Shown one piece after another: positions 15,997 to 27,492 of a stretch of DNA of 64,000 nt. The stretch lies in contig NZ_MEJH01000005.1 of NCBI RefSeq assembly GCF_001953635.1, positions 186,001 to 250,000 on the forward strand, read 5' to 3'. This stretch comes from Alteromonas abrolhosensis (GTDB lineage Bacteria; Pseudomonadota; Gammaproteobacteria; Enterobacterales; Alteromonadaceae). The position numbers and the translations under genes were made by a program. Below the pieces are notes generated by a model, which was not told where the DNA came from, did no database searches, and worked only from the letters and a program-made list of their open reading frames with translations. Position 1 is the stretch's first letter. Every line of letters starts with the position of its first letter.

Positions 15997-16258
15997 TCGT
16001 ACTCCTTCGCGTTTGAAACGCTGTGTTTGTTAACTATCTGCTCTATCATACGCGCTTGGCGTATTCTCTGCCTAACTCAGTGAAATGGTAATTGTTACAA
16101 GCTGTTAGATTTGGTAGAGTCGAAGCATAATAACAAAAGAATCTTCCGTGTGATTGCATCATTTCTACATCAACTGCTATTTCAGCCGATGGTTAGCTGG
16201 TTTCTGGCTAACATCAAGGTGATACCGCGTGCAGCTTTGTGTTTAAGAGGGATGATGT

Positions 16259-19200
16259 GTGAGGCTTAAAAAGATTAAGCTCGCGGGTTTCAAGTCCTTT
16301 GTTGAGCCAACTACTATTCCATTCCCCGGCGAAATGACCGCCATTGTAGGCCCTAACGGCTGTGGTAAGTCGAATGTCATTGATGCTGTACGTTGGGTTT
16401 TAGGGGAAAGTTCTGCCAAAAACTTACGCGGCGATGCAATGACCGACGTGATTTTTAATGGCTCTTCGTCGCGTAAGCCTGTGGGGCAATGTAGCGTTGA
16501 ACTTGTTTTCGACAACAGTGCAGGGCGGATAGCCGGCGAATTTGCCAACTACAATGAGCTGTCTGTTAAACGCTTAGTTACACGGGACGCCACCTCTACC
16601 TATTTTCTAAACGGCACTAAATGTCGCCGGCGTGATGTAACCGATCTGTTTTTAGGAACAGGGCTAGGCCCGCGTTCTTACGCCATTATTGAGCAAGGTA
16701 TGATCTCGCGGCTTATCGAGTCTAAGCCACAAGATTTGCGTGTGTTCATTGAGGAAGCAGCGGGTATTTCAAAGTACAAAGAGCGCCGTAGAGAGACAGA
16801 AAACCGTATAAGGCACACGCAAGATAACCTTGAACGCTTGAATGATGTGCGCGATGAATTAGGCAAGCAGCTCGAAAAATTACAGCGTCAGGCTGCTGCG
16901 GCTACTCGTTACAAAACGCTACGTGCACAAGCCAGAGAGCTGAAAGGCCAGTTAGCAGCCCTTCGTTTTCTGAAAAATAGTGAACATATTGAAGCGTTGC
17001 AAAAACAGCAGCAAGCATTGCAGTTAGAAGTCGACGACTTAGTTGCCCGGCTACAGGGCGACGAAGCTGGGCTTGAGTCGTACAAAACTAAGCAGCTGGA
17101 AACAAAACAAACGATAGATGATCTTCAGCAGCAGCTGTTTACTACCAGTAACGCAATAACGCGACTAGAGCAAAATGCGCTGCACGCAAAACAACGCAAA
17201 GGTCAGGTAGAGCAAGAGTTAGCACGAATTAGTGAACAACACGAATTGCTTAACCACTCTATTGATGAGGCACAGGAAGCGCTTGCAGTATCAAATGAGG
17301 CGCTTGAAAACATTGAGCCTGAATTTGCCCTTAAGGAAGCAGAGTTAGAGCATGCCAAAGAGCGTTTTGAAGACGCTGAACAAGCGCTAAGAGAATTTAA
17401 CGCACAAGCGCGAGCGCAAGAGCAGACCTACAATCAACTTCGTCAAAATGTTCAGCAATGCCATAGCCAAATTCAGTCAACTATGAGTATGCAGTTACGC
17501 ACATCTCAGCGTATCAGCGAACTACAAGACGAGCTAAAGCAGCTAGACGAAGAAGATTTTGCCAGTCAGATAACGCTTTTAGAAGAGCAGTGTAGCGAAC
17601 TCGATTTTGACATTGATGAAGCTAAGCAATTACTTCAAGAGTCCAATCAAAAGGTGTCGCAGCAACAAGGCGAAGTCAACGCAATAGAAGCGAAGCGCCG
17701 TGATGTGCAGGGCCAGTTACAAACTGCACTGTCCACAAAAGCCGCGCTAGAAGCGCTTCAGCAAGATGCCTCAAATAATGAAGACGTACTATTAGATGGG
17801 ATAGAGAAGCTGTGGCAGCAGTTTAGCTCTAACCAAACTCTTGCGCCTTGCGTAGAGGCGATTTTACAACACGCAAAAGACCCCGTTGTTGCTAAAAGCC
17901 ATGACATTCTGGCACTGCTGCAAAACCAAGATAATTTGCCAAGTGGTATTAAAGTGTTTACCGATAAGGCGTTTGTAAGCACTGCCAGTTCGGGTTCATT
18001 AGCACACGCTCTATTAACTGAATCTAGCAGTAATGAATCGTCAACACCGCGTGTTCCCGCATTTTTTAATGACATTTACCTTTGTAGTAACGATGACGGA
18101 CTTGCGACAACGATTGAAAGGGCTTTTAACAATGAAGATGAACCTCAAGGTATAGCCAAGGAGTTTACTAGCGCAATCTCGCCTTCAGGTTTGTGGGCAA
18201 GTTCACAGTGGGTAGTGAAACCTGGCGAAGCAAGCGACGGCGCTTTGCAGCGAGCGAACAAAATTAAGGGGCTGGTAGATAGCATTGAAGAATCTGAAAG
18301 CCTTATAGATGAGATTGAGCGTTCATTAGAGTGCGCCAAACAAGCACTTGAACAGAACGAAGCGCAAAAGCAGGCTATTCAGAGCGCCTTAAGTGAAAAA
18401 GAAAACCAGCGCGCACAGCTTAAAAATAAACTTTCTTTGCTTGAAATGCAGCAAGAGCAACAGTCAACACGCACTGCCAAACTTAATGACGAGTTAGCAA
18501 AGCAAGAGTTAATGTTAGCGAAAGAAGAAGAGCAACTAGCCCAACTTTCGGAAAAATTAGAGCTTCAAGAGGCACAAATTCTTGAACACGAAGTACACAT
18601 TGACGATGTGAACGCTAAGCGTGATGCAAATGAGCGAACTACGTCAGAGTTGCGCGCGTTAGTTGATACATTAACATCGCAAAATCATGAGCTTGCACTT
18701 AAGAAGCAGCAACTAGAGAACCACCAGAATTTATATAGTCAACAGGTTACGCGTAACCTTCAGCAGCGTGAAGAGTACATAAAAAACAAAGAAAGATTAC
18801 AAAAAGAGCTTACACAGCTGACGTCTCCTGAAGAAATTCAAGAAGCCGAGCTACAGTCGTTGTTGGAAAACAAAGCGGAATTAGAACAGCTGAAAAGTGC
18901 TAAGCAAAGTAGTCTTGAAGATATAGAGCAGTGGTTGCGAGAAGCCGAAAAAGGGCATCAAGCTTTGGGTAAAGACATTCAAACGCGACAAACAAACATC
19001 GATAAACTTAATATCGATATTGAAGGCTACCGGGTACGTGCGAATACGATTTTAGAACAGCTTGATGAAACGCAGCAGTCGCTGAAGAGCATTCTAGAAA
19101 CCTTACCTGAAGACGCCGAAGAGAAACGCTGGCAAGAAGACCTTGAAAAAACACAGGCTAATTTGCAGCGCTTAGGTGCAGTGAACTTAGCTGCTGTTGA

Positions 19201-19786
19201 AGAATATGAAACCCAGTCGGAAAGAAAGTCGCATTTAGATACACAGCATAACGACCTGACCGAAGCCTTGGAAACGCTACAATCGGCTATCCGGAAAATT
19301 GATAAAGAAACCCGCACGCGCTTTTCTACTACCTTTGAACAGGTTAACGAAGACCTTAAAATGTTATTTCCCAAAGTGTTTGGGGGCGGCTCGGCGTATC
19401 TTGCGCTGACCGATGACGATTTGTTGGAAACTGGGGTGACGATAATGGCTCGCCCCCCTGGTAAGAAAAATAGTACGATTCACCTCTTAAGCGGTGGAGA
19501 AAAAGCATTAACCGCTTTATCATTGGTGTTTGCTATTTTCAGATTAAATCCGGCACCATTTTGTTTGCTGGATGAAGTAGATGCACCATTGGATGATGCA
19601 AATGTAGGGCGCTTTTGTAACTTAGTGTCGGAAATGTCACAAACAGTGCAGTTTATTTATATCACCCACAATAAAATAGCGATGGAAATGGCCAGTCACC
19701 TAACCGGTGTTACCATGGCGGAACCAGGAGTTTCGCGTATGGTGGCGGTAGATGTAGACGAAGCTGTAGCCTTCGCAGAAGCATAA
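16259..19786 (+). CDS. smc: Chromosome partition protein SMC
   Basis: 1175 residues from a GTG at 16259 with AAGAGG upstream. The N-terminal ATPase half has Walker A GPNGCGKSNV at about residues 32-41. Long coiled coils (about 170-500 and 670-1000) flank a globular hinge at about 500-660. The C-terminal half carries the signature LSGGEKALTALSL (from residue 1077) and Walker B FCLLDEVDAPLDD with catalytic Glu near 1106. SMC organises and separates chromosomes with its ScpAB partners, which are not here. Length fits the family. The order smc-zipA-ligA is common in gammaproteobacteria that use SMC instead of MukB. Confidence 0.97.
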   Translation: MRLKKIKLAGFKSFVEPTTIPFPGEMTAIVGPNGCGKSNVIDAVRWVLGESSAKNLRGDAMTDVIFNGSSSRKPVGQCSVELVFDNSAGRIAGEFANYNELSVKRLVTRDATSTYFLNGTKCRRRDVTDLFLGTGLGPRSYAIIEQGMISRLIESKPQDLRVFIEEAAGISKYKERRRETENRIRHTQDNLERLNDVRDELGKQLEKLQRQAAAATRYKTLRAQARELKGQLAALRFLKNSEHIEALQKQQQALQLEVDDLVARLQGDEAGLESYKTKQLETKQTIDDLQQQLFTTSNAITRLEQNALHAKQRKGQVEQELARISEQHELLNHSIDEAQEALAVSNEALENIEPEFALKEAELEHAKERFEDAEQALREFNAQARAQEQTYNQLRQNVQQCHSQIQSTMSMQLRTSQRISELQDELKQLDEEDFASQITLLEEQCSELDFDIDEAKQLLQESNQKVSQQQGEVNAIEAKRRDVQGQLQTALSTKAALEALQQDASNNEDVLLDGIEKLWQQFSSNQTLAPCVEAILQHAKDPVVAKSHDILALLQNQDNLPSGIKVFTDKAFVSTASSGSLAHALLTESSSNESSTPRVPAFFNDIYLCSNDDGLATTIERAFNNEDEPQGIAKEFTSAISPSGLWASSQWVVKPGEASDGALQRANKIKGLVDSIEESESLIDEIERSLECAKQALEQNEAQKQAIQSALSEKENQRAQLKNKLSLLEMQQEQQSTRTAKLNDELAKQELMLAKEEEQLAQLSEKLELQEAQILEHEVHIDDVNAKRDANERTTSELRALVDTLTSQNHELALKKQQLENHQNLYSQQVTRNLQQREEYIKNKERLQKELTQLTSPEEIQEAELQSLLENKAELEQLKSAKQSSLEDIEQWLREAEKGHQALGKDIQTRQTNIDKLNIDIEGYRVRANTILEQLDETQQSLKSILETLPEDAEEKRWQEDLEKTQANLQRLGAVNLAAVEEYETQSERKSHLDTQHNDLTEALETLQSAIRKIDKETRTRFSTTFEQVNEDLKMLFPKVFGGGSAYLALTDDDLLETGVTIMARPPGKKNSTIHLLSGGEKALTALSLVFAIFRLNPAPFCLLDEVDAPLDDANVGRFCNLVSEMSQTVQFIYITHNKIAMEMASHLTGVTMAEPGVSRMVAVDVDEAVAFAEA

Positions 19787-19806
19787 CAAAGGGCGAAAGA
19801 AATTAA

Positions 19807-21396
19807 ATGGAAGATCAATTACGTCTATTTTTACTCCTTGGAGGCACGGTTTTTATCATCGCAGTGCTTGCCCATGGTATTTGGAAAATTCGTAAAAACA
19901 GTAAGCCTTCAGAAAAAGAGCGCTTAGAGCCCCGTCAGTGGCAAGATGATGACAACGATTTTGAGTCGGACGAACAGGAAGGGTTTGACGAGCTGGGCAT
20001 TGGTGCGGTGCGTGTAGTTAGTAAATCGCAAAACCAAGAGCATGAAGCTAAAAGTAGCGTATCGAAAAATAACGCAAATAGCCCAGCACACCATGATTTT
20101 AGTGAAAAGCGCGCTTACGACATCGATGAACTTGATGAAGACCATGACGACAACAGCTCGTCTCAACATGCTGCCTCAAAAGCGCACGATGATGATAACG
20201 AAGGCCTACACAGTGAGCATGCGGGTAAACGCTCAAGCAATGTTGGTGATACTGCTAAGCAGTCTGATGCCAAAGAAGAAGCCCAGAAAGCGCCAAAGCT
20301 ATACGGTTCTGTGGTTACAAATCCTAAGCCACACATGAAAGGCCAAGCCCGACCCGATGGCGCATCGACCAAAGGGTCTAGCAGAGGTGATGAAAGCCTT
20401 GCTGCGTTCCCTGAACCTCCAGGTTTCTTACTTCGTGAAGGCGAAGAGCAAGAGGAGACGTCTTTAGCGTCGCATGTTCAGCGTGAAGGGAGCGAAAAGC
20501 CAAATACTCCAAGTAATCAAGAGAGAGTGGAAAGCGCGCAATCGCATGACCCAATTCAGAGTCAGGCGGGCGGTCATCAAGAAAGAGGGCGTGCAGAACC
20601 AGTTCGTCCTGCACAGAAGTTTTATATAGACCCAACGCTTGAAGAAGAGCCTCAAGCGGTGCAACCGCCGGCAAGACATGAAAGAGAAGTAGCTGATTTT
20701 AGTTTAGATGCACCCGAAGAGTCTGTTTCATCCAGCGATGTTCATGAAGAAAATGAACAGCCGCGCCGTTTTGCACGTAATAAGCGAAGCAAAACACCAT
20801 TGAGAAGACGGGAAGAGCCGAATTTTGGTGACGATCAAATGCGCATCGATTTCGACACCAGCGAAGCAGAGAGTTCTGACTTCGGTGACGAAAGCTTTAG
20901 TGCGAATGAATATGGCAGTAACAGTGCTGGCAGTGCACAGAAACCTGCGAAGTCATCTTCTATGGAGCCTGAGGTTTTAGTGTTAAATGTAAGAACGCCA
21001 GAAGGTGAGCCTATTTCAGGCGCGGCGCTATTACCTATGTTGCTAACATTAGGGTTCAAGTTTGGCGATCAGGACATTTTCCACCGCCACGTAAACTCAA
21101 ATGGCAAAGGGCCAGTATTGTTCAGCCTTGCTAACATGTTTAAGCCTGGGGTTTTCGATATTGATAACTTGGAAAACTTTGAAACCCAAGGCATTTCACT
21201 ATTTATGATTCTGCCGATTGAGGGCGACCCTCATCAAGTGTTTAACATGATGCATAACGCAGCGCGTAAGCTGGCAGATGAGTTCGGTGCACAGGTACTC
21301 GATGGGCGTCGAAGCGTATTGACTAAGCAGGGTTTACAGCAATACGTAGAGAAGATTCGTGAATTTGAACGCAAGCGCATGATCGCTCGCAACTAG
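19807..21396 (+). CDS. zipA: Cell division protein ZipA, with a very long linker
   Basis: 529 residues. The N-terminal periplasmic-out membrane helix is at about 7-26 (LFLLLGGTVFIIAVLAHGIW). A charged, disordered linker of roughly 350 residues rich in Glu, Asp, Ser, Gln, Pro follows, and a C-terminal FtsZ-binding domain occupies about 386-529 (PEVLVLNVRTPEGEPISGAA to YVEKIREFERKRMI). ZipA anchors FtsZ to the membrane at the division site. E. coli ZipA has about 330 residues, so the linker here is clearly extended. It follows smc by 20 bases, so co-transcription is likely. Confidence 0.95.
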   Translation: MEDQLRLFLLLGGTVFIIAVLAHGIWKIRKNSKPSEKERLEPRQWQDDDNDFESDEQEGFDELGIGAVRVVSKSQNQEHEAKSSVSKNNANSPAHHDFSEKRAYDIDELDEDHDDNSSSQHAASKAHDDDNEGLHSEHAGKRSSNVGDTAKQSDAKEEAQKAPKLYGSVVTNPKPHMKGQARPDGASTKGSSRGDESLAAFPEPPGFLLREGEEQEETSLASHVQREGSEKPNTPSNQERVESAQSHDPIQSQAGGHQERGRAEPVRPAQKFYIDPTLEEEPQAVQPPARHEREVADFSLDAPEESVSSSDVHEENEQPRRFARNKRSKTPLRRREEPNFGDDQMRIDFDTSEAESSDFGDESFSANEYGSNSAGSAQKPAKSSSMEPEVLVLNVRTPEGEPISGAALLPMLLTLGFKFGDQDIFHRHVNSNGKGPVLFSLANMFKPGVFDIDNLENFETQGISLFMILPIEGDPHQVFNMMHNAARKLADEFGAQVLDGRRSVLTKQGLQQYVEKIREFERKRMIARN

Positions 21397-21459
21397 CGTT
21401 ACCATTTACACTTGCGTCTAAAGCCTACGGGGTAATTATGCAGGTGCAAACGCGTACTA

Positions 21460-21492
21460 AAAAGGACTTGGCTCATACCCAGGTCCTTTTCT
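21460..21492 (+). terminator. Terminator after zipA
   Basis: AAAAGGACTTGG pairs with CCAGGTCCTTTT across a short CTCATAC loop (one T-G wobble), and the right arm itself supplies the T run. It lies about 64 bases after the zipA stop and would end the smc-zipA transcript before ligA. Confidence 0.75.
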
Positions 21493-21666
21493 ATTGATTA
21501 GAGCCTGTTAATCTTTCATGTATAGCAGAGATTGGCGGGCCCCAGCATTGTAGCGTGGCTGTTCGTTTCACAAGCTGACTAAATTAGGTCAGGTTCTTAC
21601 AGCCCCATTTATAACAAACAGTGGCTTTGGCTAATAGGCCTTGGCAACGAATTGTAATACTTTTAA

Positions 21667-23730
<2,064 letters not shown>

Positions 23731-23818
23731 CCTTTTTAGCTGAATTCAATAAGAGAGCTCGGCGTAATGGTTTTCCTGAATAGATTAACGCCGAACTCAT
23801 ATTTATAGTTTCCAATAA

Positions 23819-23851
23819 AAAACGCCACTTCGTTGAAGTGGCGTTTTTTTG
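23819..23851 (+). terminator. Terminator after ligA
   Basis: AACGCCACTTC pairs perfectly with GAAGTGGCGTT over a GTT loop and is followed by seven T. It is about 90 bases after the ligA stop. A-rich sequence on the left also allows some function for the opposing DUF2062 gene. Confidence 0.9.
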
Positions 23852-23954
23852 TAATTCTTGCTCTGTCTTTTGCGGCGTACTTTGTACTGGTCATTGTAAG
23901 GTGCTTGAGCAAAAGTAAATATTTCTACAAACCCTCAAGTGTATGACTGTCGCG

Positions 23955-24482
23955 CTAGTGGGCCTCTTGATTCCGCATTTGTCTGCGCCTTTCCCAGGCT
24001 TTTTTCACTTGAAAGCGCCAAACCCAGTTCAAAGAGAAATAACCCGCTAAACCAAATACAACCGAACAAATTCCACACCCGACTAAAAACGCAGGGCCGA
24101 TGGTATTAATGCTTTCTACAACCCACTGCCAACTGAACTGAAATTCAAAATGCTCAGGCTTGGTCCCAAGTACAGTAGTACCAACCTTGTAAGCCCCATA
24201 AAATATAGGTGGAATTGTAAATGGGTTAGTCACCCAAACAGTTGCAACAGATAAGGGCAGGTTTGCGCGAAATGGAATAGCTAAACCGGCAGAAAGCCAC
24301 ATTTGAAACGGTACTGGCCAAAACGCAAAAAATAAGCCTATGCCAAATGCACCAGATGCAGAACGACGGTTTAGGTGCCACAGATTAGGTTCGTGTAATA
24401 CGCTACCAAAAATTTTTAAAGCTTTGTTTTGCTTAATGCTTTGGTGATCTGGCAAAAAACGTCGGATAAATTTCTTAGGCAT
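23955..24482 (-). CDS. DUF2062 membrane protein
   Basis: 175 residues, with the ATG at 24482 preferred over a TTG three codons upstream. The family hallmarks are visible: HLNRRSASGAFGIGLFFAFW, then PVPFQMWLSAGLAIPFRANLP, and VWVTNPFTIPPIFYGAYKVG with the Asn-Pro-x-T motif. The C-terminal helix (FLVGCGICSVVFGLAGYF) is membrane-bound. DUF2062 proteins are inner-membrane and uncharacterised; they often lie near cell-envelope genes. It is divergent from comEC, with about 120 bases between starts. Confidence 0.85.
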   Translation of the reverse strand: MPKKFIRRFLPDHQSIKQNKALKIFGSVLHEPNLWHLNRRSASGAFGIGLFFAFWPVPFQMWLSAGLAIPFRANLPLSVATVWVTNPFTIPPIFYGAYKVGTTVLGTKPEHFEFQFSWQWVVESINTIGPAFLVGCGICSVVFGLAGYFSLNWVWRFQVKKAWERRRQMRNQEAH

Positions 24483-24602
24483 AAATATCAATGCATCTCG
24501 AAAATAAAATCAAAAAAGACAGAAAAAAACTCAGTAAACGGAATTGCGCAACATGAATTTGCACCACCCACATTCACTCACTGTCAATTGCTACGTGAAA
24601 AC

Positions 24603-27254
24603 ATGGTCAATCGTATCACAATTTGCTTAACCTGTTTTTGCGCTGGCGCAATAAGTGCAGTGTTCTGGCAAAAACTTCCCGGTACACACAGCATGGCAGT
24701 AATGATAGCCATATTGATGACCTGTGCGGCTGTCATCTTGCTGTTTTCGATAATAAAACTCACCAAACATCATACGTTGCCAGAAGTGCTGTTATGTTGG
24801 GCAGTGAGCGGATTATTGTCCGGAGTACTTTGGGTGGCGAGTGTAGGGCATTTTTACTACGCTTGGCAACTGCCTCAGGGGAAAATTCAACAAGATGTCA
24901 CAATTTCAGGTCGAGTTGTGTCGGGGGGATGTGTTTCTGGCGTAGATAGCGTGCAGGAAGCGGCTTATCAATATGTTGTCGTTATAGAATCAGTCAACCG
25001 TGAAAGCACAGCGACATTTCTAGACGACGGCATATTTTCATCTTTATTTAAACGAGTTGTGACGAACACTTTCAGTTTTAAAGCTCGCCTTAACCATCAA
25101 CATTATGAATTCGCTAATGACGGAATTGTCCAACTAGCACATTCTCAGGAAGATGATGCAGATCTTATCCATCAGGCAGCTGATGAGAGCCCAGACAAAC
25201 CCCGTATCTTGGGGTGTTTACATAACGGCGACACGTTTACCGCAGTTGCTAAACTCAAACCTGCGTACAGCACGGCCAATCCCGTAGGCGCTAGCCGACA
25301 GCAGCAGTTGGTCAGTCAATTTATTCATGCATCAGGATATATTAAGTCGATAAAGCAAGATAAAACAAAGCATAGTCACTCAGTGCGTTATGGGCTTGCT
25401 ACAACATTGCAGAAGTTAGACCTCGTTCATGAAAGATGGTGGCGTGCACTGCTACTAGGAGATAAAACGGGTTTCACTTTGGATGACTGGGCGCTGTTAC
25501 AACGTACCGGCACCGGCCACATATTTAGTATATCAGGCATGCATCTTTCACTTATTGCTGGGGTTTGTTTAATACTTTTTCACCCCGTCATTTTCTTACT
25601 GGTGCACGTTTGTAATGTGCTGGAAAGAACTAAGTATTTTCTTAAGATCAAAACAACTCTTGGGTTTCAGTTGGAAGCACCGGCAAAACGAAACCAATAC
25701 AAACGAAGGTTATTCAGCACTGAAGCGCCAATTAGGAAAATTGTACTTATATGCCTTGTTGTTAACTGCTTCTTTTACGCCTTGCTCAGCGGGAGTGCAT
25801 TGCCCGTTGTACGTGCGTTAATCCTTTTAGTCGTTGGGTGCATTTTGTCTCTTTCACGCACAGCGTGGAGGCCCGTAAACATTGCACTGTCCATGTTGAC
25901 CCTAAGTTTACTCTTGTTTCCTTTCTCGATGTTAAGCGCGAGCTTTTACTTAAGTATTGGGGCTGTGGTGTGCATTTGGTTTTTAGTGGTTATTTTGGGG
26001 CTACAGCGAGCACCGTGGTATGTGTCATTGTTCAAATTACAAATAGCCCTCACCGTAATAATGATGCCCTTAACCCTAATATGGTTTGGTAGTGCGAGTA
26101 TCATTGCGATAATCGCTAACTTAATTGCCTTGCCAGTAATAACCTTACTTCTACCAATATGCCTGTTATGTATTTTAATCCACCACTTTTTTGAGTTTAT
26201 CCCTGCTCTGCACCTTTCAAGCATGCTTTTACAAAAAAGTGATGTGTATTTAGGGTATTTGCTATCACTTTTAAACGAGCTTAGTGAGTTTTCACTAAGT
26301 GCCATCAATATACATATAAGTAATGGTGCAGCTTTTTGTTTAATCGTCGCTTTGATTGTTTTGCTTTTACCAACATGGCGTTACAAAGCTATCTGCGTAA
26401 CCCTTCTTATGCTCCCACTGCTAAGCACTATTCAAAAATGGCTACCAACCAATGAAAGGGTGTGGGCACTTCATGTGTTTGATGCAGGTCAGGCCAGCGC
26501 TATCGCTGTGACTAAGGGGGGAAGGGCTATCATTATTGATTCAGGCGCCAAGTTTAATGGCATTGCTCATACTGCAACGAAACACTTGTTACCTTTTCTG
26601 GAGAGTAGGCATATTTCAAACGTAGATGTCGTCATACATACGCATAGTGATAACGATCATGCGGGAGGCGCCCAAGCCATCAAACAACACCCCTTAGCAG
26701 TAAACGCCGCTTTCCATTCACCAACGTTTGGGTGCGAGCGAGGTAAAAAAATGCGTTGGCAGAATTTAACAATCAGTTTTTTATGGCCACCAAAAGGTAA
26801 TGACGAAGACAATAATGCCATGTCTTGCGTGGTTAAAATAACGGGGGACTCAGGCAGCGTGTTAATTCCCGGTGACATCGAGAAAGCGAGTGAATATGCC
26901 TTAATAACCCGCGAAATTAACGAGGAGACATCAGTAAGTTCTTCAAAGCTAGAAGCTGATATTCTTATCGCGCCGCACCACGGAAGTAAAACGTCATCTA
27001 CCAACGTTTTCATTGAACATGTAGCGCCAAAGGCTGTGATTTTCACGCAAGGATTTGAAAATAGGTGGCAATTTCCCGCAACGGATGTAACAAAACGTTA
27101 CGCTTACAACGGTGTAAAGCAGTATTTAACAAGCTATCACGGTTATATAAAGGCGACCTTTAGTAAGGAGTCTTTCTACATAGATACTCAACGGCGAACT
27201 TTACATAAGCGCTGGTATTTACCGGGCATAGCGCCTCGCCATCTAAATAAATAA
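24603..27254 (+). CDS. comEC: ComEC/Rec2 DNA uptake channel protein
   Basis: 883 residues from the ATG at 24603; the frame stays open to 24429, but that part overlaps the divergent DUF2062 gene and is not hydrophobic. Domains in order: an N-terminal OB-like region (DUF4131), the multi-pass Competence domain with RTGTGHIFSISGMHLSLIAG at about 300-320, and a C-terminal metallo-beta-lactamase domain with HTHSDNDHAGG and APHHGSKTSS. ComEC forms the inner-membrane channel for single-stranded DNA in natural transformation. It stands before msbA, as in E. coli (ycaI-msbA). Whether the cell is competent is not shown. Confidence 0.93.
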   Translation: MVNRITICLTCFCAGAISAVFWQKLPGTHSMAVMIAILMTCAAVILLFSIIKLTKHHTLPEVLLCWAVSGLLSGVLWVASVGHFYYAWQLPQGKIQQDVTISGRVVSGGCVSGVDSVQEAAYQYVVVIESVNRESTATFLDDGIFSSLFKRVVTNTFSFKARLNHQHYEFANDGIVQLAHSQEDDADLIHQAADESPDKPRILGCLHNGDTFTAVAKLKPAYSTANPVGASRQQQLVSQFIHASGYIKSIKQDKTKHSHSVRYGLATTLQKLDLVHERWWRALLLGDKTGFTLDDWALLQRTGTGHIFSISGMHLSLIAGVCLILFHPVIFLLVHVCNVLERTKYFLKIKTTLGFQLEAPAKRNQYKRRLFSTEAPIRKIVLICLVVNCFFYALLSGSALPVVRALILLVVGCILSLSRTAWRPVNIALSMLTLSLLLFPFSMLSASFYLSIGAVVCIWFLVVILGLQRAPWYVSLFKLQIALTVIMMPLTLIWFGSASIIAIIANLIALPVITLLLPICLLCILIHHFFEFIPALHLSSMLLQKSDVYLGYLLSLLNELSEFSLSAINIHISNGAAFCLIVALIVLLLPTWRYKAICVTLLMLPLLSTIQKWLPTNERVWALHVFDAGQASAIAVTKGGRAIIIDSGAKFNGIAHTATKHLLPFLESRHISNVDVVIHTHSDNDHAGGAQAIKQHPLAVNAAFHSPTFGCERGKKMRWQNLTISFLWPPKGNDEDNNAMSCVVKITGDSGSVLIPGDIEKASEYALITREINEETSVSSSKLEADILIAPHHGSKTSSTNVFIEHVAPKAVIFTQGFENRWQFPATDVTKRYAYNGVKQYLTSYHGYIKATFSKESFYIDTQRRTLHKRWYLPGIAPRHLNK

Positions 27255-27492
27255 GCATTACCGCCAAACGTATACCGTGCATTATTAGAAATAGACGTGT
27301 GTGACGAAACGAAGATGTGCACCAAAGGAAGATGCGCACGAATATCTTTAAATAGATACGAAGTGGCCACACATTATTCAGTTAGTTGGCAGACTAACCA
27401 ATTTTACCGCTATATTAGTGAATTAGAGCGAGAACGAGTACAATACTTCCAACGCGTTTTTGTTAACGTTTCAAACAGGTTAAAAAAACTAC

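Noticed and set aside
24429..24602. Longer start for comEC
   Set aside because: It would overlap the divergent DUF2062 gene, and these residues do not resemble the hydrophobic ComEC N-terminus.
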